DNA from: CAZPUR01 sp964589815
GTDB lineage: Bacteria; Patescibacteriota; Microgenomatia; UBA1400
DNA length: 10,563 nucleotides
Direction: 5' to 3'
NCBI GenBank assembly: GCA_964589815.1
Contig: CAZPUR010000018.1
Coordinates: forward strand, 1-10,563
Shown: piece by piece, positions 1 to 5,861 of the stretch
How positions within the stretch are numbered: position 1 is the first letter of the stretch
Layout: every line of letters starts with the position of its first letter
The notes under the pieces: model-generated
Told to the model about the DNA's origin: nothing
Database searches by the model: none
Seen by the model: the letters and a program-made list of their open reading frames with translations, nothing else
Made by a program: the position numbers and the translations under genes

Positions 1-66
1 AGACGCGCGAGACTTAAAATCTCGTGGAGGTAATACTCCGTGTGGGTTCGATTCCCTCCCGTAGCA
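1..66 (+). tRNA. tRNA-Leu(UAA), 5' end cut off by window edge
   Basis: This is the 3' portion of a leucine tRNA that reads UUA. The anticodon arm is a 5-bp stem (8-12 with 20-24) around the loop CTTAAAA (13-19), so the anticodon is TAA at 15-17. A long class II variable arm follows (GGAG pairing with CTCC around 26-39), which fits Leu. The T loop is TTCGATT (47-53), with one T-T mismatch in the T stem. The acceptor strand ends near 65 with discriminator A66, and CCA is not encoded. The acceptor 5' strand lies outside the window, so acceptor pairing cannot be checked. Confidence 0.88.
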
Positions 67-71
67 CACCT

Positions 72-128
72 CGTTTCACTCGGTGTAAACTGTTTCACTC
101 GGTGTAAACTGTTTCACTCGGTGTAAAC
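72..128. repeat. three tandem copies of a 19-bp unit
   Basis: The unit TGTTTCACTCGGTGTAAAC occurs at 91-109 and 110-128, with a one-base variant at 72-90. Each unit is an imperfect palindrome (GTTTCAC against GTGTAAAC), so the RNA could form serial small hairpins. The array fills the space between the first tRNA-Leu and the broken tRNA half. There are no spacers, so it is not a CRISPR array. Confidence 0.9.
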
Positions 129-132
129 TAGA

Positions 133-211
133 GTCGGGGTGGCGGAACTGGCAGACCTGCCTACCCTGACTGCCGTCAGGCAGGCGGCAGGCAGGCGCGC
201 AGATTTAAAAT
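133..211 (+). pseudogene. broken 5' half of a tRNA-Leu(UAA), with a hairpin inserted in the D-arm region
   Basis: Positions 131-156 match 447-472, the start of the intact tRNA-Leu(GAG), with one mismatch (C152 versus T468). They supply the acceptor 5' strand GTCGGGG and the D-arm. The tRNA sequence is then interrupted by 39 nt (157-195) and resumes with CGCGCAGA and an anticodon loop TTTAAAA (204-210), anticodon TAA. Right after the loop the tRNA sequence stops: the 3' stem strand TCTGC is absent and position 215 starts a GIY-YIG ORF. The 3' half is not present here. It may be a pseudogene, an insertion scar or, less likely, a split tRNA half. Confidence 0.72.
157..195. repeat. GC-rich palindromic insert in the tRNA half
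   Basis: The inserted 39 nt are built from CAGGCAGG-type words and fold on themselves: CTGAC (166-170) pairs with GTCAG around a TGCC loop, flanked by CCTGCCT and AGGCAGG. The composition is far more GC-rich than its surroundings. It resembles the short palindromic repeats scattered through CPR genomes (general knowledge), but no second copy is seen in this window. Confidence 0.6.
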
Positions 212-214
212 AAG

Positions 215-484
215 ATGTTTCTAACATATGCCTTGCAAAGCGTAGATTATAATTATATTTATGTTGGATTAACAAAAAACTTTGATAATAGATTTGAGAG
301 ACATAATAAGGGAAGAGAAAGAACAACAAGAAGTTATAGACCATTCATTCCAATTTTTATAACAATGGTCGAAGATAGAATCACTGCAAGATTGATAGAG
401 ATGTATTTAAAATCAGGAAGTGGAAAAGAATTTTTAAAGAAATTAAGAGTCGGGGTGGCGGAACTGGTAGACGCGCAGTCTTGA
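215..484 (+). CDS. small GIY-YIG nuclease-family protein that reads into a tRNA gene
   Basis: This is a single-domain GIY-YIG protein of the short stand-alone (UPF0213/COG2827-like) type, 89 residues as read. Expected catalytic-core residues are visible: Tyr5, the YVG element at 17-19, Arg26, His30 and Glu62, the likely metal ligand. The domain ends in the usual manner at about residue 76 (YLKSGSGKEFLKK). It has no stop of its own: the frame enters tRNA-Leu(GAG) at 449 and stops at 482-484, adding a tRNA-encoded tail RVGVAELVDAQS. No Shine-Dalgarno is seen; the ATG follows a broken tRNA anticodon loop by only 4 nt. Family members are DNA nucleases; the target here is unknown. The tail may be a translation artefact or a real fusion. 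Confidence 0.75.
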   Translation: MFLTYALQSVDYNYIYVGLTKNFDNRFERHNKGRERTTRSYRPFIPIFITMVEDRITARLIEMYLKSGSGKEFLKKLRVGVAELVDAQS

Positions 485-530
485 GGAGGCTGTGCCGCAA
501 GGCGTGGAGGTTCAAGTCCTCTCCCCGACA
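449..530 (+). tRNA. tRNA-Leu(GAG), complete
   Basis: The acceptor GTCGGGG (449-455) pairs with CCCCGAC (523-529), with discriminator A530. The anticodon stem CAGTC/GGCTG encloses the loop TTGAGGA, giving anticodon GAG, which reads CUU/CUC. A class II variable arm GCCGCAAGGC is present, and the T loop is TTCAAGT. CCA is not encoded. The 5' end overlaps the tail of the GIY-YIG reading frame, so the tRNA must be cut from a transcript that may also carry that ORF. A T-run at 549-556 could end transcription. Between there and 618 no other feature is supported. Confidence 0.96.
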
Positions 531-618
531 CACTTTAATCTCCTCTTGTTTTTTTTAGCCAACTCAGTTTAAATAAAAGTGTAGTAAACCACATTAAAAA
601 TGGGGACACTATAAAAAT

Positions 619-1686
619 ATGGTGAATAAAATTTGGCAGCTGGTGAAAACCAGATATAAGCTTATTGTTTTTAGTTTCATCTTCTTATTGGCCGGTTTTT
701 TTATCGGTAAAAAATTCATTTTTGCTCCCAGAGAAGCCAAGTATGGAACCGCTCAGGTAATCAAGAAAGACCTTTCTTCTACTGTAGCTGCTTCCGGCGA
801 AATCAAATCCGATGAAGAAGCGACTTTGAAATTCCAAACCAGCGGCCAGTTAGTCTGGGTGGGTGTTAAACAATGGGATAAAGTAGAAAAATGGCAGTCC
901 TTGGCCTGTCTGGATAAAGAAAAATTAGAAAAAGAGCTTAAACAAGAACTACTGGATTATATGAACGAACGCTGGGATTTTGAGGAAACGACCCAGGAAA
1001 CTTACCGAGACCAGGCTTTGACCGAACTTATCAGAATCGCCAAAGAAAAGGCTCAGTTTGATTTAGAGCGAGTGGTTCTAGACGTCGAAATTGCCAATAT
1101 TGCCTTAAAATATGCTTGTTTGATTTCTCCTATTGAAGGCATTGTTACTGAAATTACTACTCCTCATCCAGGCAGTAATGTTTACTTGGTCAGCGACAAA
1201 ATTGTCATCTCCAATCCGGAAAAAGTCATTTTTTCTGCTAATGTGGATGAAGTTGATATTGGCAAAATAAAAAAAGGTATGCCGGCCAAAATTGTCTTGG
1301 ATGCTTATCCCGAAGAAGAAATTAATAGTTTGGTTGAAGAAATCGAATTCACCTCTACCATTACCAGCGGCGGCGGCACTGCTTTTGCGGTTAAATTTAA
1401 CCTGCCTCCCAATACGGTCGATGAAAAATTCAAGCTGGGCATGAATGGTGATGTTGAGATCCTCAGTGAAGAAAGGAAAGATGTTTTGGTGGTTCCTTTT
1501 GAGGCCATTCAAGAAGAGGAAGGATTAGGTGAATTCGTCTGGTTAGTTAAAGCTGATAAAACAGAAAAACAACCGGTGAAAACAGGCATTAGCAATGATT
1601 TAGAAACTCAAATTTTGGAAGGCGTGTCTGCTGGTGATCAAGTAGTAATCTCCGGTTTTAAAACTTTGGGAAGAAATCAGCCATGA
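619..1686 (+). CDS. MacA/HlyD-type periplasmic adaptor-like subunit of an ABC exporter
   Basis: A 355-residue membrane-fusion (RND/HlyD) protein. It has one N-terminal membrane segment (about 14-31), then a first lipoyl-like half (about 70-100), a charged helical stretch (about 100-165) that would form the alpha-hairpin, the second lipoyl half with the SPIEGIV element (170-176), a beta-barrel domain (about 205-285) and a C-terminal membrane-proximal domain (about 290-350). In Gram-negative MacAB this protein links the inner-membrane exporter to TolC; CPR cells lack a conventional outer membrane, so a YknX-like role on the outer face of the membrane is more likely (inference). The stop overlaps the next ATG (ATGA at 1683-1686), indicating translational coupling to the ATPase gene. 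The start follows a weak GGGGA 12 nt upstream. Confidence 0.88.
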   Translation: MVNKIWQLVKTRYKLIVFSFIFLLAGFFIGKKFIFAPREAKYGTAQVIKKDLSSTVAASGEIKSDEEATLKFQTSGQLVWVGVKQWDKVEKWQSLACLDKEKLEKELKQELLDYMNERWDFEETTQETYRDQALTELIRIAKEKAQFDLERVVLDVEIANIALKYACLISPIEGIVTEITTPHPGSNVYLVSDKIVISNPEKVIFSANVDEVDIGKIKKGMPAKIVLDAYPEEEINSLVEEIEFTSTITSGGGTAFAVKFNLPPNTVDEKFKLGMNGDVEILSEERKDVLVVPFEAIQEEEGLGEFVWLVKADKTEKQPVKTGISNDLETQILEGVSAGDQVVISGFKTLGRNQP

Positions 1687-2357
1687 AGCCGCTATTAAAG
1701 CTGAGCCACGTGAGCAAAAAATATCAGATGGATGGGGTTTCTGTTCATGCTTTAAAAGAAATAAATTTGGAAATAAATCCCGGCCAGTTGGCGGCCATTA
1801 TTGGTCCTTCGGGTTCAGGCAAGTCAACTTTAATGCATATTTTGGGCTGTTTGGACCGACCCACCGAGGGTGAATATTATTTTGAGCAAAAAAAGGTTTC
1901 TCAACTTAGCGACGTTCAATTAGCTCAGATTAGAAATAAAAAAATCGGCTTTGTTTTTCAAACTTTTAATCTTTTACCTCGCGTCAGCGCCTTACATAAC
2001 GTAGAACTGCCTCTTTTCTATAGCGATGTTGGTTCTAAAGAAAGACGCCGTTTAGCCCTGGAACAGCTAACTAACGTTGGTTTGGCTGAACGGGTTAACC
2101 ACCATCCCAATCAACTTTCCGGCGGCCAGCAACAAAGGGTAGCGATTGCCCGAGCCTTAATTAACCGCCCCAACCTTATCTTAGCTGATGAACCCACCGG
2201 TAATTTGGACACTAAATCCGGCGAAGAGATCCTGGGCTTGCTTTTAGACCTTAATAAAAAAGGGCAAACGGTTATTATCGTCACCCATGATTCAGATATT
2301 GCTAAAAGATGCAAAAGAATTATTAAAATCCAAGATGGAGAAATAATAGCAAAATAA
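1683..2357 (+). CDS. ABC transporter ATPase, MacB/LolD family
   Basis: A 224-residue ATPase that powers the adjacent permease. All nucleotide-binding motifs are intact: Walker A GPSGSGKST (41-49), Q-loop Gln93, signature LSGGQ (145-149), Walker B LILADE (165-170) with catalytic Glu170, D-loop NLD (174-176) and switch His202. The sequence is typical of the ABC3 subfamily, which couples conformational change to export of lipoproteins, peptides or macrolides without classical transmembrane transport. It overlaps the adaptor gene by 4 nt. Its usual partner, the permease, starts almost 500 nt downstream because a four-helix-bundle gene lies between them. Substrate cannot be told from sequence. Confidence 0.94.
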   Translation: MKPLLKLSHVSKKYQMDGVSVHALKEINLEINPGQLAAIIGPSGSGKSTLMHILGCLDRPTEGEYYFEQKKVSQLSDVQLAQIRNKKIGFVFQTFNLLPRVSALHNVELPLFYSDVGSKERRRLALEQLTNVGLAERVNHHPNQLSGGQQQRVAIARALINRPNLILADEPTGNLDTKSGEEILGLLLDLNKKGQTVIIVTHDSDIAKRCKRIIKIQDGEIIAK

Positions 2358-2418
2358 TTTCAAATATCTAATTATTAAAAATTCCAAATTACAAGCACCA
2401 AATAACAAACAATAGCTA
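2358..2418. repeat. A/C-rich left flank of the four-helix-bundle gene
   Basis: This 61-nt spacer is rich in words such as ATTCCAAATTACAA and CCAAATAACAAAC. Its sense is the approximate reverse complement of the G/T-rich GAATTTG repeats on the other side of the gene, making loose inverted flanks. The same word type continues into the first codons of the gene (ATTCAAAATCCAAAA at about 2426-2440). It is unlike the ordinary 4-nt junction between the adaptor and ATPase genes. Confidence 0.6.
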
Positions 2419-2784
2419 ATGACCAAAATTCAAAATCCAAAACAATACGATTTAGAAGATAGAACTTTTAGGTTTGCTAAGAAATGCAGAAATTTTGTAA
2501 ATAAATTGCCTAAAACAATCGCTAATAAAGAGTATGGCAGGCAATTAATTAGGGCTTCTGGTTCTCAAGCGGCAAATTATATTGAAGCTAATGAATCGTT
2601 AAGTAAAAAAGATTTTGTCCACAGGATAAAAATCTCTAGGAAAGAGGCAAAAGAAACCCGCTTATGGCTGAAATTAACGGATACTAAGAAAATGAGGCTT
2701 TTAATAAAAGAGCAAGAAGAATTAATTCAGGAAGCAACTGAATTAACCAAAATTTTTAATTCAATTGTAGAAAAAAGCAAATAA
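2419..2784 (+). CDS. four-helix-bundle protein (23S rRNA intervening-sequence protein family)
   Basis: A 121-residue member of the TIGR02436/S23 four-helix-bundle family. Recognisable family segments are DLEDRTFRFAKK (11-22), LPKTIANKEYGRQLIRASGS (30-49) and ANYIEANESLSKKDF (52-66), followed by RIKISRKEAKETRLWLKL (69-86). The family was first found encoded in intervening sequences within 23S rRNA genes and forms pentameric helical bundles; its biochemical role is not settled. In CPR genomes it occurs in many stand-alone copies (general knowledge). Here it sits between an ABC ATPase gene and its permease gene, flanked by repeats of opposite sense, which suggests it arrived as a unit. No Shine-Dalgarno precedes the ATG. 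Confidence 0.92.
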   Translation: MTKIQNPKQYDLEDRTFRFAKKCRNFVNKLPKTIANKEYGRQLIRASGSQAANYIEANESLSKKDFVHRIKISRKEAKETRLWLKLTDTKKMRLLIKEQEELIQEATELTKIFNSIVEKSK

Positions 2785-2850
2785 ATGTTTTGAATTTGGA
2801 ATTTGGAATTTGGAATTTGGAATTTATTTGTGATTTGGAGTTTATAAACT
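2785..2850. repeat. G/T-rich right flank with tandem GAATTTG units
   Basis: GAATTTG occurs four times head to tail (2792-2819), with a fifth variant copy GAATTTA at 2820-2826. The flank continues with ATTTGTGATTTGGAG, whose GGAG at 2837-2840 is the best ribosome-binding candidate for the permease ATG, 10 nt further on. The reverse complement of this block (CCAAATTCCAAATT type) resembles the left flank at 2358-2418. The presumed inserted unit would therefore also supply the translation start signal of the downstream permease. Confidence 0.75.
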
Positions 2851-4053
2851 ATGCAAATTGACGAAAGCTTTGAGATCGCCCTTAAATCTATAAGAACTAA
2901 CAAAAGCAGGACTTTCCTGACTATGTTGGGCATTATTATTGGTGTGGCGGCGGTTATTCTCTTGGTTTCCATTGGTTCGGGATTGCAACAATATATTACT
3001 AAAGAATTTGAAGAGTTAGGGAGTAATTTAATTATGGTTATGCCCGGCAAAATGCAGTTTAGCGACGAAGGCGGTCGAGAAGGTGGACCGCCAGGGGTAA
3101 CTAGTAATAAATTGACTTTAAATGTCGTCAACAAATTAAAAAGAGGTAGTTACATTGAGGATGTCCTTCCCATTGTCACCAAGGCTTTGGTGGCTAAATA
3201 CGCTAATAAGTCTCACTCCACCGGTATTATTGCCTCCACGGAAAAATACGTCACTATTCGCAAGCAAGAAGTAGAAACAGGCAGAAATTTTTCCAAAACT
3301 GAGATTGACTCAGGTAAGAAAGTGGCTATTTTGGGCCCTTCTTTAAAAGAAGAACTTTTTGCTGACGGTGAGGCTCTAGGTAAAAAAATTCTTTTAGGCG
3401 ACCAGCGCTACACTGTTATTGGTATTTTTACCAAAAAAGGGGCGGCCATGGGCCAAGACCAAGATAATATGGCTTTAATTCCTTTAACGGCGGCGATGAA
3501 ACAATTCAGTATCGAAAAACTCAATTATTTATATGTTGTTTCGCCCTCAACTGAGGACACCACTAGAACCCAAAAAGAAGTGAAAGATATTCTTCTTAAG
3601 CAAATGGATGAAGACGATTTTACGGTTTATGACAGCGAAGAACTTTTATCCACTATTAGTTCCATTTTAGCAGTTTTAACAGCCGGACTCTCTGGCATCG
3701 CCGGTATCTCTCTAGTGGTGGGCGGCATTGGTATTATGAATATTATGTTGGTTTCTGTCACTGAACGGACTCGGGAAATTGGCCTCAGAAAAGCGGTCGG
3801 CGCCACCGCCAATAACATTTTGCTCCAATTTCTAATTGAGGCGGTTTTTTTAAGTCTGGTAGGAGGCTTGATTGGTATTGCCTTGGGCTTCCTCGGTTCT
3901 CTCATCCTAAATAACTTTATCCAAACCGCCGTCACTGCCTGGTCTATCTTAATTGCTTTTTCTATTTCCGCTTTGGTAGGAATCATTTTTGGCGTCACTC
4001 CGGCTTACAAAGCCTCAAAGCTTGACCCGATTGAAGCCTTAAGATATGAATAA
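2851..4053 (+). CDS. MacB/FtsX-type ABC transporter permease
   Basis: A 400-residue permease with the ABC3 layout: one N-terminal membrane helix (about 22-43), a large extracytoplasmic MacB-PCD-like domain (about 44-265), and a C-terminal FtsX domain with three helices (about 273-303, 325-353 and 363-383). Diagnostic segments are SRTFLTMLGIIIGVAAVI, the cytoplasmic coupling region ERTREIGLRKAVGA (305-318) and the C-terminal PAYKASKLDPIEALRYE. It works with the adaptor and the ATPase upstream as a tripartite exporter. Unlike E. coli MacB, it has no fused ATPase domain; that is supplied by the separate gene. Its stop lies within an ATGAATAA overlap with the next small ORF. Confidence 0.94.
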   Translation: MQIDESFEIALKSIRTNKSRTFLTMLGIIIGVAAVILLVSIGSGLQQYITKEFEELGSNLIMVMPGKMQFSDEGGREGGPPGVTSNKLTLNVVNKLKRGSYIEDVLPIVTKALVAKYANKSHSTGIIASTEKYVTIRKQEVETGRNFSKTEIDSGKKVAILGPSLKEELFADGEALGKKILLGDQRYTVIGIFTKKGAAMGQDQDNMALIPLTAAMKQFSIEKLNYLYVVSPSTEDTTRTQKEVKDILLKQMDEDDFTVYDSEELLSTISSILAVLTAGLSGIAGISLVVGGIGIMNIMLVSVTERTREIGLRKAVGATANNILLQFLIEAVFLSLVGGLIGIALGFLGSLILNNFIQTAVTAWSILIAFSISALVGIIFGVTPAYKASKLDPIEALRYE

Positions 4054-4231
4054 ACGAAAAATGAAACGTCATTTCCGCACTCCGGATGTTTTTAAAAGAA
4101 ACGTCAAGCATAAAATTGCCAAATTAAAAATTCGTGATAAAATTAACCCAAATGACCGAGGGCAAAAAAACATCAACATCTCAAACCGTAAAAAAGGCCA
4201 AGCTTACCTGGCTGCCCAAAAAAACCTTTGA
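4046..4231 (+). CDS. small basic hypothetical ORF
   Basis: A possible 61-residue, strongly basic protein (many Lys/Arg) that starts inside the permease stop (ATGAATAA, 4046-4053), a common arrangement for coupled genes. Codon choice is similar to its neighbours. Against it, its last 80-98 nt overlap the trigger factor gene in another frame, it has no Shine-Dalgarno, and no family is recognised. If it is not real, 4054-4151 is simply a short spacer upstream of the trigger factor gene. Confidence 0.3.
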   Translation: MNKRKMKRHFRTPDVFKRNVKHKIAKLKIRDKINPNDRGQKNINISNRKKGQAYLAAQKNL

Positions 4232-5057
4232 ACTGGAATTTACTCTTCCTTGGCATAAGGTGAAAAAAGCTTATGATCAAGCTTTAAAAGAAGCAGCCAA
4301 AACCGCTACCATCCAGGGCTTCCGCAAAGGCAAAGCGCCTTTAGACTTAGTCGAAAAAAACCTTGACCAGCAAAAACTTTACCAACAGGTTTTATCAGCC
4401 CTGCTTCCTCAAACTTATGCTGAGGCAGTGAAACAGCATCATTTAAAACCAATGATGTCTCCCAAGATTACCCCTCTTGCAACTGAGGAAGGGCAAGAAT
4501 GGACTTTCAAAGCCACCAGTTGCGAAGCGCCTGAAGTTAAGCTTGGCGATTACCAAAAAGCAGTTAAAGGCGAACTGGCTAAAGAAAAAATTTGGCTGCC
4601 TGGCAAAGATAAAGACAAAGAAGAGAAAAAAAGTGCTCAAAAAACCTATGACCAAAAATTAAAAATTATTACCCAAACACTTTTGAAAACCGCTCAAGTG
4701 GAAATTTCTGATTTATTGATCGAGGACGAATTAAACCGGATGTTGACTCGACTTTTGGATCAGATTAATAGCCTGGGTATGACCATTGACCAATATGCTC
4801 AATCTAAAGGCATCACCACTCAACAATTAAGGACATCTTATCAGCAGCAGGCAGAGCAGACTTTAAAATTAGAGTTTATTCTTCAGGCGATTGTGGAAGA
4901 AAGAAAAATTCAAGTTGGCCAAAACGAAGTGGATAAAATAATTCAGGCAACCGCCGATGAGAAAATCAAGCAAAAGCTTAATACCCCTTTACAACGAGCT
5001 TATATTAGTGCCATTTTAGCCAAGAGAAAGGCCCTTGACTATTTAACTAACCTATAG
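4152..5057 (+). CDS. tig: trigger factor lacking the PPIase domain
   Basis: A ribosome-bound folding chaperone of about 301 residues. The N-terminal ribosome-binding domain carries the signature GFRKGKAP (about residues 56-63 from this start), the loop that contacts ribosomal protein uL23. The C-terminal helical substrate-cradle domain is recognisable (for example EISDLLIEDELNRML and TADEKIKQKL). The usual FKBP-type PPIase domain, about 100 residues between them, is absent: a lysine-rich linker (KDKDKEEKKSAQ) joins N- and C-domains. Typical trigger factors are about 430 residues. The ATG at 4152 is preferred here; an in-frame GTG at 4134 would add six residues, and neither has a clear Shine-Dalgarno. 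The end of the gene contains the promoter of the next gene. Confidence 0.87.
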   Translation: MTEGKKTSTSQTVKKAKLTWLPKKTFELEFTLPWHKVKKAYDQALKEAAKTATIQGFRKGKAPLDLVEKNLDQQKLYQQVLSALLPQTYAEAVKQHHLKPMMSPKITPLATEEGQEWTFKATSCEAPEVKLGDYQKAVKGELAKEKIWLPGKDKDKEEKKSAQKTYDQKLKIITQTLLKTAQVEISDLLIEDELNRMLTRLLDQINSLGMTIDQYAQSKGITTQQLRTSYQQQAEQTLKLEFILQAIVEERKIQVGQNEVDKIIQATADEKIKQKLNTPLQRAYISAILAKRKALDYLTNL

Positions 5058-5063
5058 TATACT
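5035..5063 (+). promoter_or_regulatory. sigma-70-type promoter for a leaderless transcript
   Basis: TTGACT (5035-5040), a 17-bp spacer and TATACT (5058-5063) form a near-consensus promoter overlapping the last codons and stop of tig. The predicted start, 6-7 nt after the -10 box, is about 5070, only about 3 nt before the ATG at 5073. No Shine-Dalgarno lies before that ATG, so the mRNA would be leaderless. Confidence 0.72.
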
Positions 5064-5072
5064 GGCGCCAGC

Positions 5073-5678
5073 ATGGATCCTTTCAGTCAGTTTAGTAGCA
5101 ACAGTTCCTCAAAAAAGAATCAAAGGCCCACTAATTTTATCGAGGCCTTAAAAGAGATTGGTAATTCAGCCAAGCAGCAAAGCAAAGATTTTGTTTTCGG
5201 TCCTCAAATTCCTAAAGACCAATCAAGTGAGTCAAATCCAGATCAACCCTTTCAATTTGAAGATTACCTCAAATCCCGGGAAAAACAGATTGCTTTTCAG
5301 GAAAGACAAAGATACCAACGCCGCATCGAAGAAGAAAGACTAGTTTTCCATCGCAAACAAGAAGAGGCTAAGTTACAAGTTCAGGCCATTCAAAATGAAC
5401 TGAAAAAATTAGCCGAAACCACTCAAAATCTTTCTCAAGAAGTAAAAAAGGCCACCCTACAGGCGGTGGTTGAACCGGGCACTTATCACGAAAACTTTTT
5501 TGATCGCATCCGCGGCTTAATTGAATTGGCCCGGAAAAAGCTTTCTGAGTCTAATACCTGGATGCAGATTTTTAACCAAAGATCAAAAAAACGCTCTCAC
5601 TATTGGTTTAACGTCGGTAAATCCGGCACTAAATACATGTTATCTCAAGAAAGATATATGGTCACCCAAGTAGGGTAA
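5073..5678 (+). CDS. DUF5660-like hypothetical protein
   Basis: A 201-residue soluble protein with no signal peptide or membrane helix. The N-terminal 60 residues are polar and probably disordered (Ser/Asn/Lys/Gln-rich). A charged, Gln/Glu/Arg-rich region (about 66-130) is a likely coiled coil. The C-terminal part (NTWMQIFNQRSKKRSHYWF, then GTKYMLSQER) resembles the DUF5660 family, which I recall from Microgenomates-type genomes; this assignment is from memory and unverified. Function is unknown. It is read from its own promoter inside the end of tig and apparently starts without a 5' UTR. It is followed directly by the promoter of the Leu/Ile attenuator. Confidence 0.8.
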   Translation: MDPFSQFSSNSSSKKNQRPTNFIEALKEIGNSAKQQSKDFVFGPQIPKDQSSESNPDQPFQFEDYLKSREKQIAFQERQRYQRRIEEERLVFHRKQEEAKLQVQAIQNELKKLAETTQNLSQEVKKATLQAVVEPGTYHENFFDRIRGLIELARKKLSESNTWMQIFNQRSKKRSHYWFNVGKSGTKYMLSQERYMVTQVG

Positions 5679-5686
5679 ATCTCTTC

Positions 5687-5716
5687 TTGACAAGTAAAAA
5701 AAATAATTTAAGATAT
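5687..5716 (+). promoter_or_regulatory. promoter of the Leu/Ile leader
   Basis: A consensus TTGACA (5687-5692) is followed after 16 bp by TAAGAT (5709-5714, 4 of 6 matches), or at longer spacing by GATATT. Either choice puts the transcript start at about 5720, a few nucleotides before the leader-peptide ATG at 5723. Confidence 0.6.
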
Positions 5717-5722
5717 TAATAT

Positions 5723-5794
5723 ATGAGATCGCAGCCAACCTTAATTTTAAGCCTTATCCTTATTTTAGGCTCTGCAAAGGGGGTTGGTTTTTAG
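5723..5794 (+). CDS. Leu/Ile-rich attenuator leader peptide
   Basis: A 23-codon ORF starting at the predicted transcript start. Codons 7-15 (5741-5767) encode Leu-Ile-Leu-Ser-Leu-Ile-Leu-Ile-Leu: five Leu codons (TTA three times, CTT twice) and three Ile codons in nine positions. The ORF ends Lys-Gly-Val-Gly-Phe-stop, and those last codons form the antiterminator strand GGGGTTG (5780-5786). The last control codon ends 12 nt before that strand, about the footprint of a stalled ribosome. There is no Shine-Dalgarno, consistent with a leaderless start. The role is inferred: sensing charged tRNA-Leu and/or tRNA-Ile. The two tRNA-Leu species in this window (UAA, GAG) decode exactly the two Leu codons used. 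Confidence 0.75.
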   Translation: MRSQPTLILSLILILGSAKGVGF

Positions 5795-5845
5795 TATAGA
5801 AAATTAAAAATTAAAAAATACAACCCCGCTAAGCGGGGTTTTTTT
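5735..5845 (+). promoter_or_regulatory. transcription attenuator with alternative hairpins (Leu/Ile type)
   Basis: Three mutually exclusive pairings are visible. Strand 1 CCAACC (5735-5740) pairs with strand 2 GGTTGG (5782-5787). Strand 2, as GGGGTTG (5780-5786), can instead pair with strand 3 CAACCCC (5821-5827). Strand 3 otherwise forms the terminator with strand 4. A ribosome stalled on the Leu/Ile codons covers strand 1, frees strand 2 and prevents termination; a ribosome that reaches the stop at 5792 covers strand 2 and allows termination. Confidence 0.75.
5822..5845 (+). terminator. intrinsic terminator of the Leu/Ile attenuator
   Basis: A perfect 8-bp stem AACCCCGC (5822-5829) and GCGGGGTT (5833-5840) with a TAA loop, followed by a T-run to 5845. 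It is the same as the thrS attenuator terminator (7610-7632) except for the loop. It begins 27 nt after the leader stop. Confidence 0.88.
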
Positions 5846-5861
5846 ATGATTTAATCGTGAA

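Noticed and set aside
72..128. CRISPR array
   Set aside because: The 19-bp units are directly abutting with no spacers, and no cas genes are present.
133..530. Group I intron with a GIY-YIG homing gene in tRNA-Leu(UAA)
   Set aside because: The break is at the right place, but 211-446 is almost entirely coding with no room for a group I core, and no matching 3' exon follows; a different complete tRNA does.
1105..1512. Reverse-strand ORF inside the adaptor gene
   Set aside because: It lies antisense to a well-recognised HlyD-family protein and shows no family features; a shadow frame.
2727..3134. Reverse-strand ORF across the repeat flank and the permease start
   Set aside because: It covers repeat sequence and the antisense of a clear MacB-type N-terminus; no support as a gene.
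4477..4662. Alternative-frame ORF inside tig
   Set aside because: It is fully inside the trigger factor gene, lysine-rich only because of the A-rich DNA, with no ribosome-binding site.
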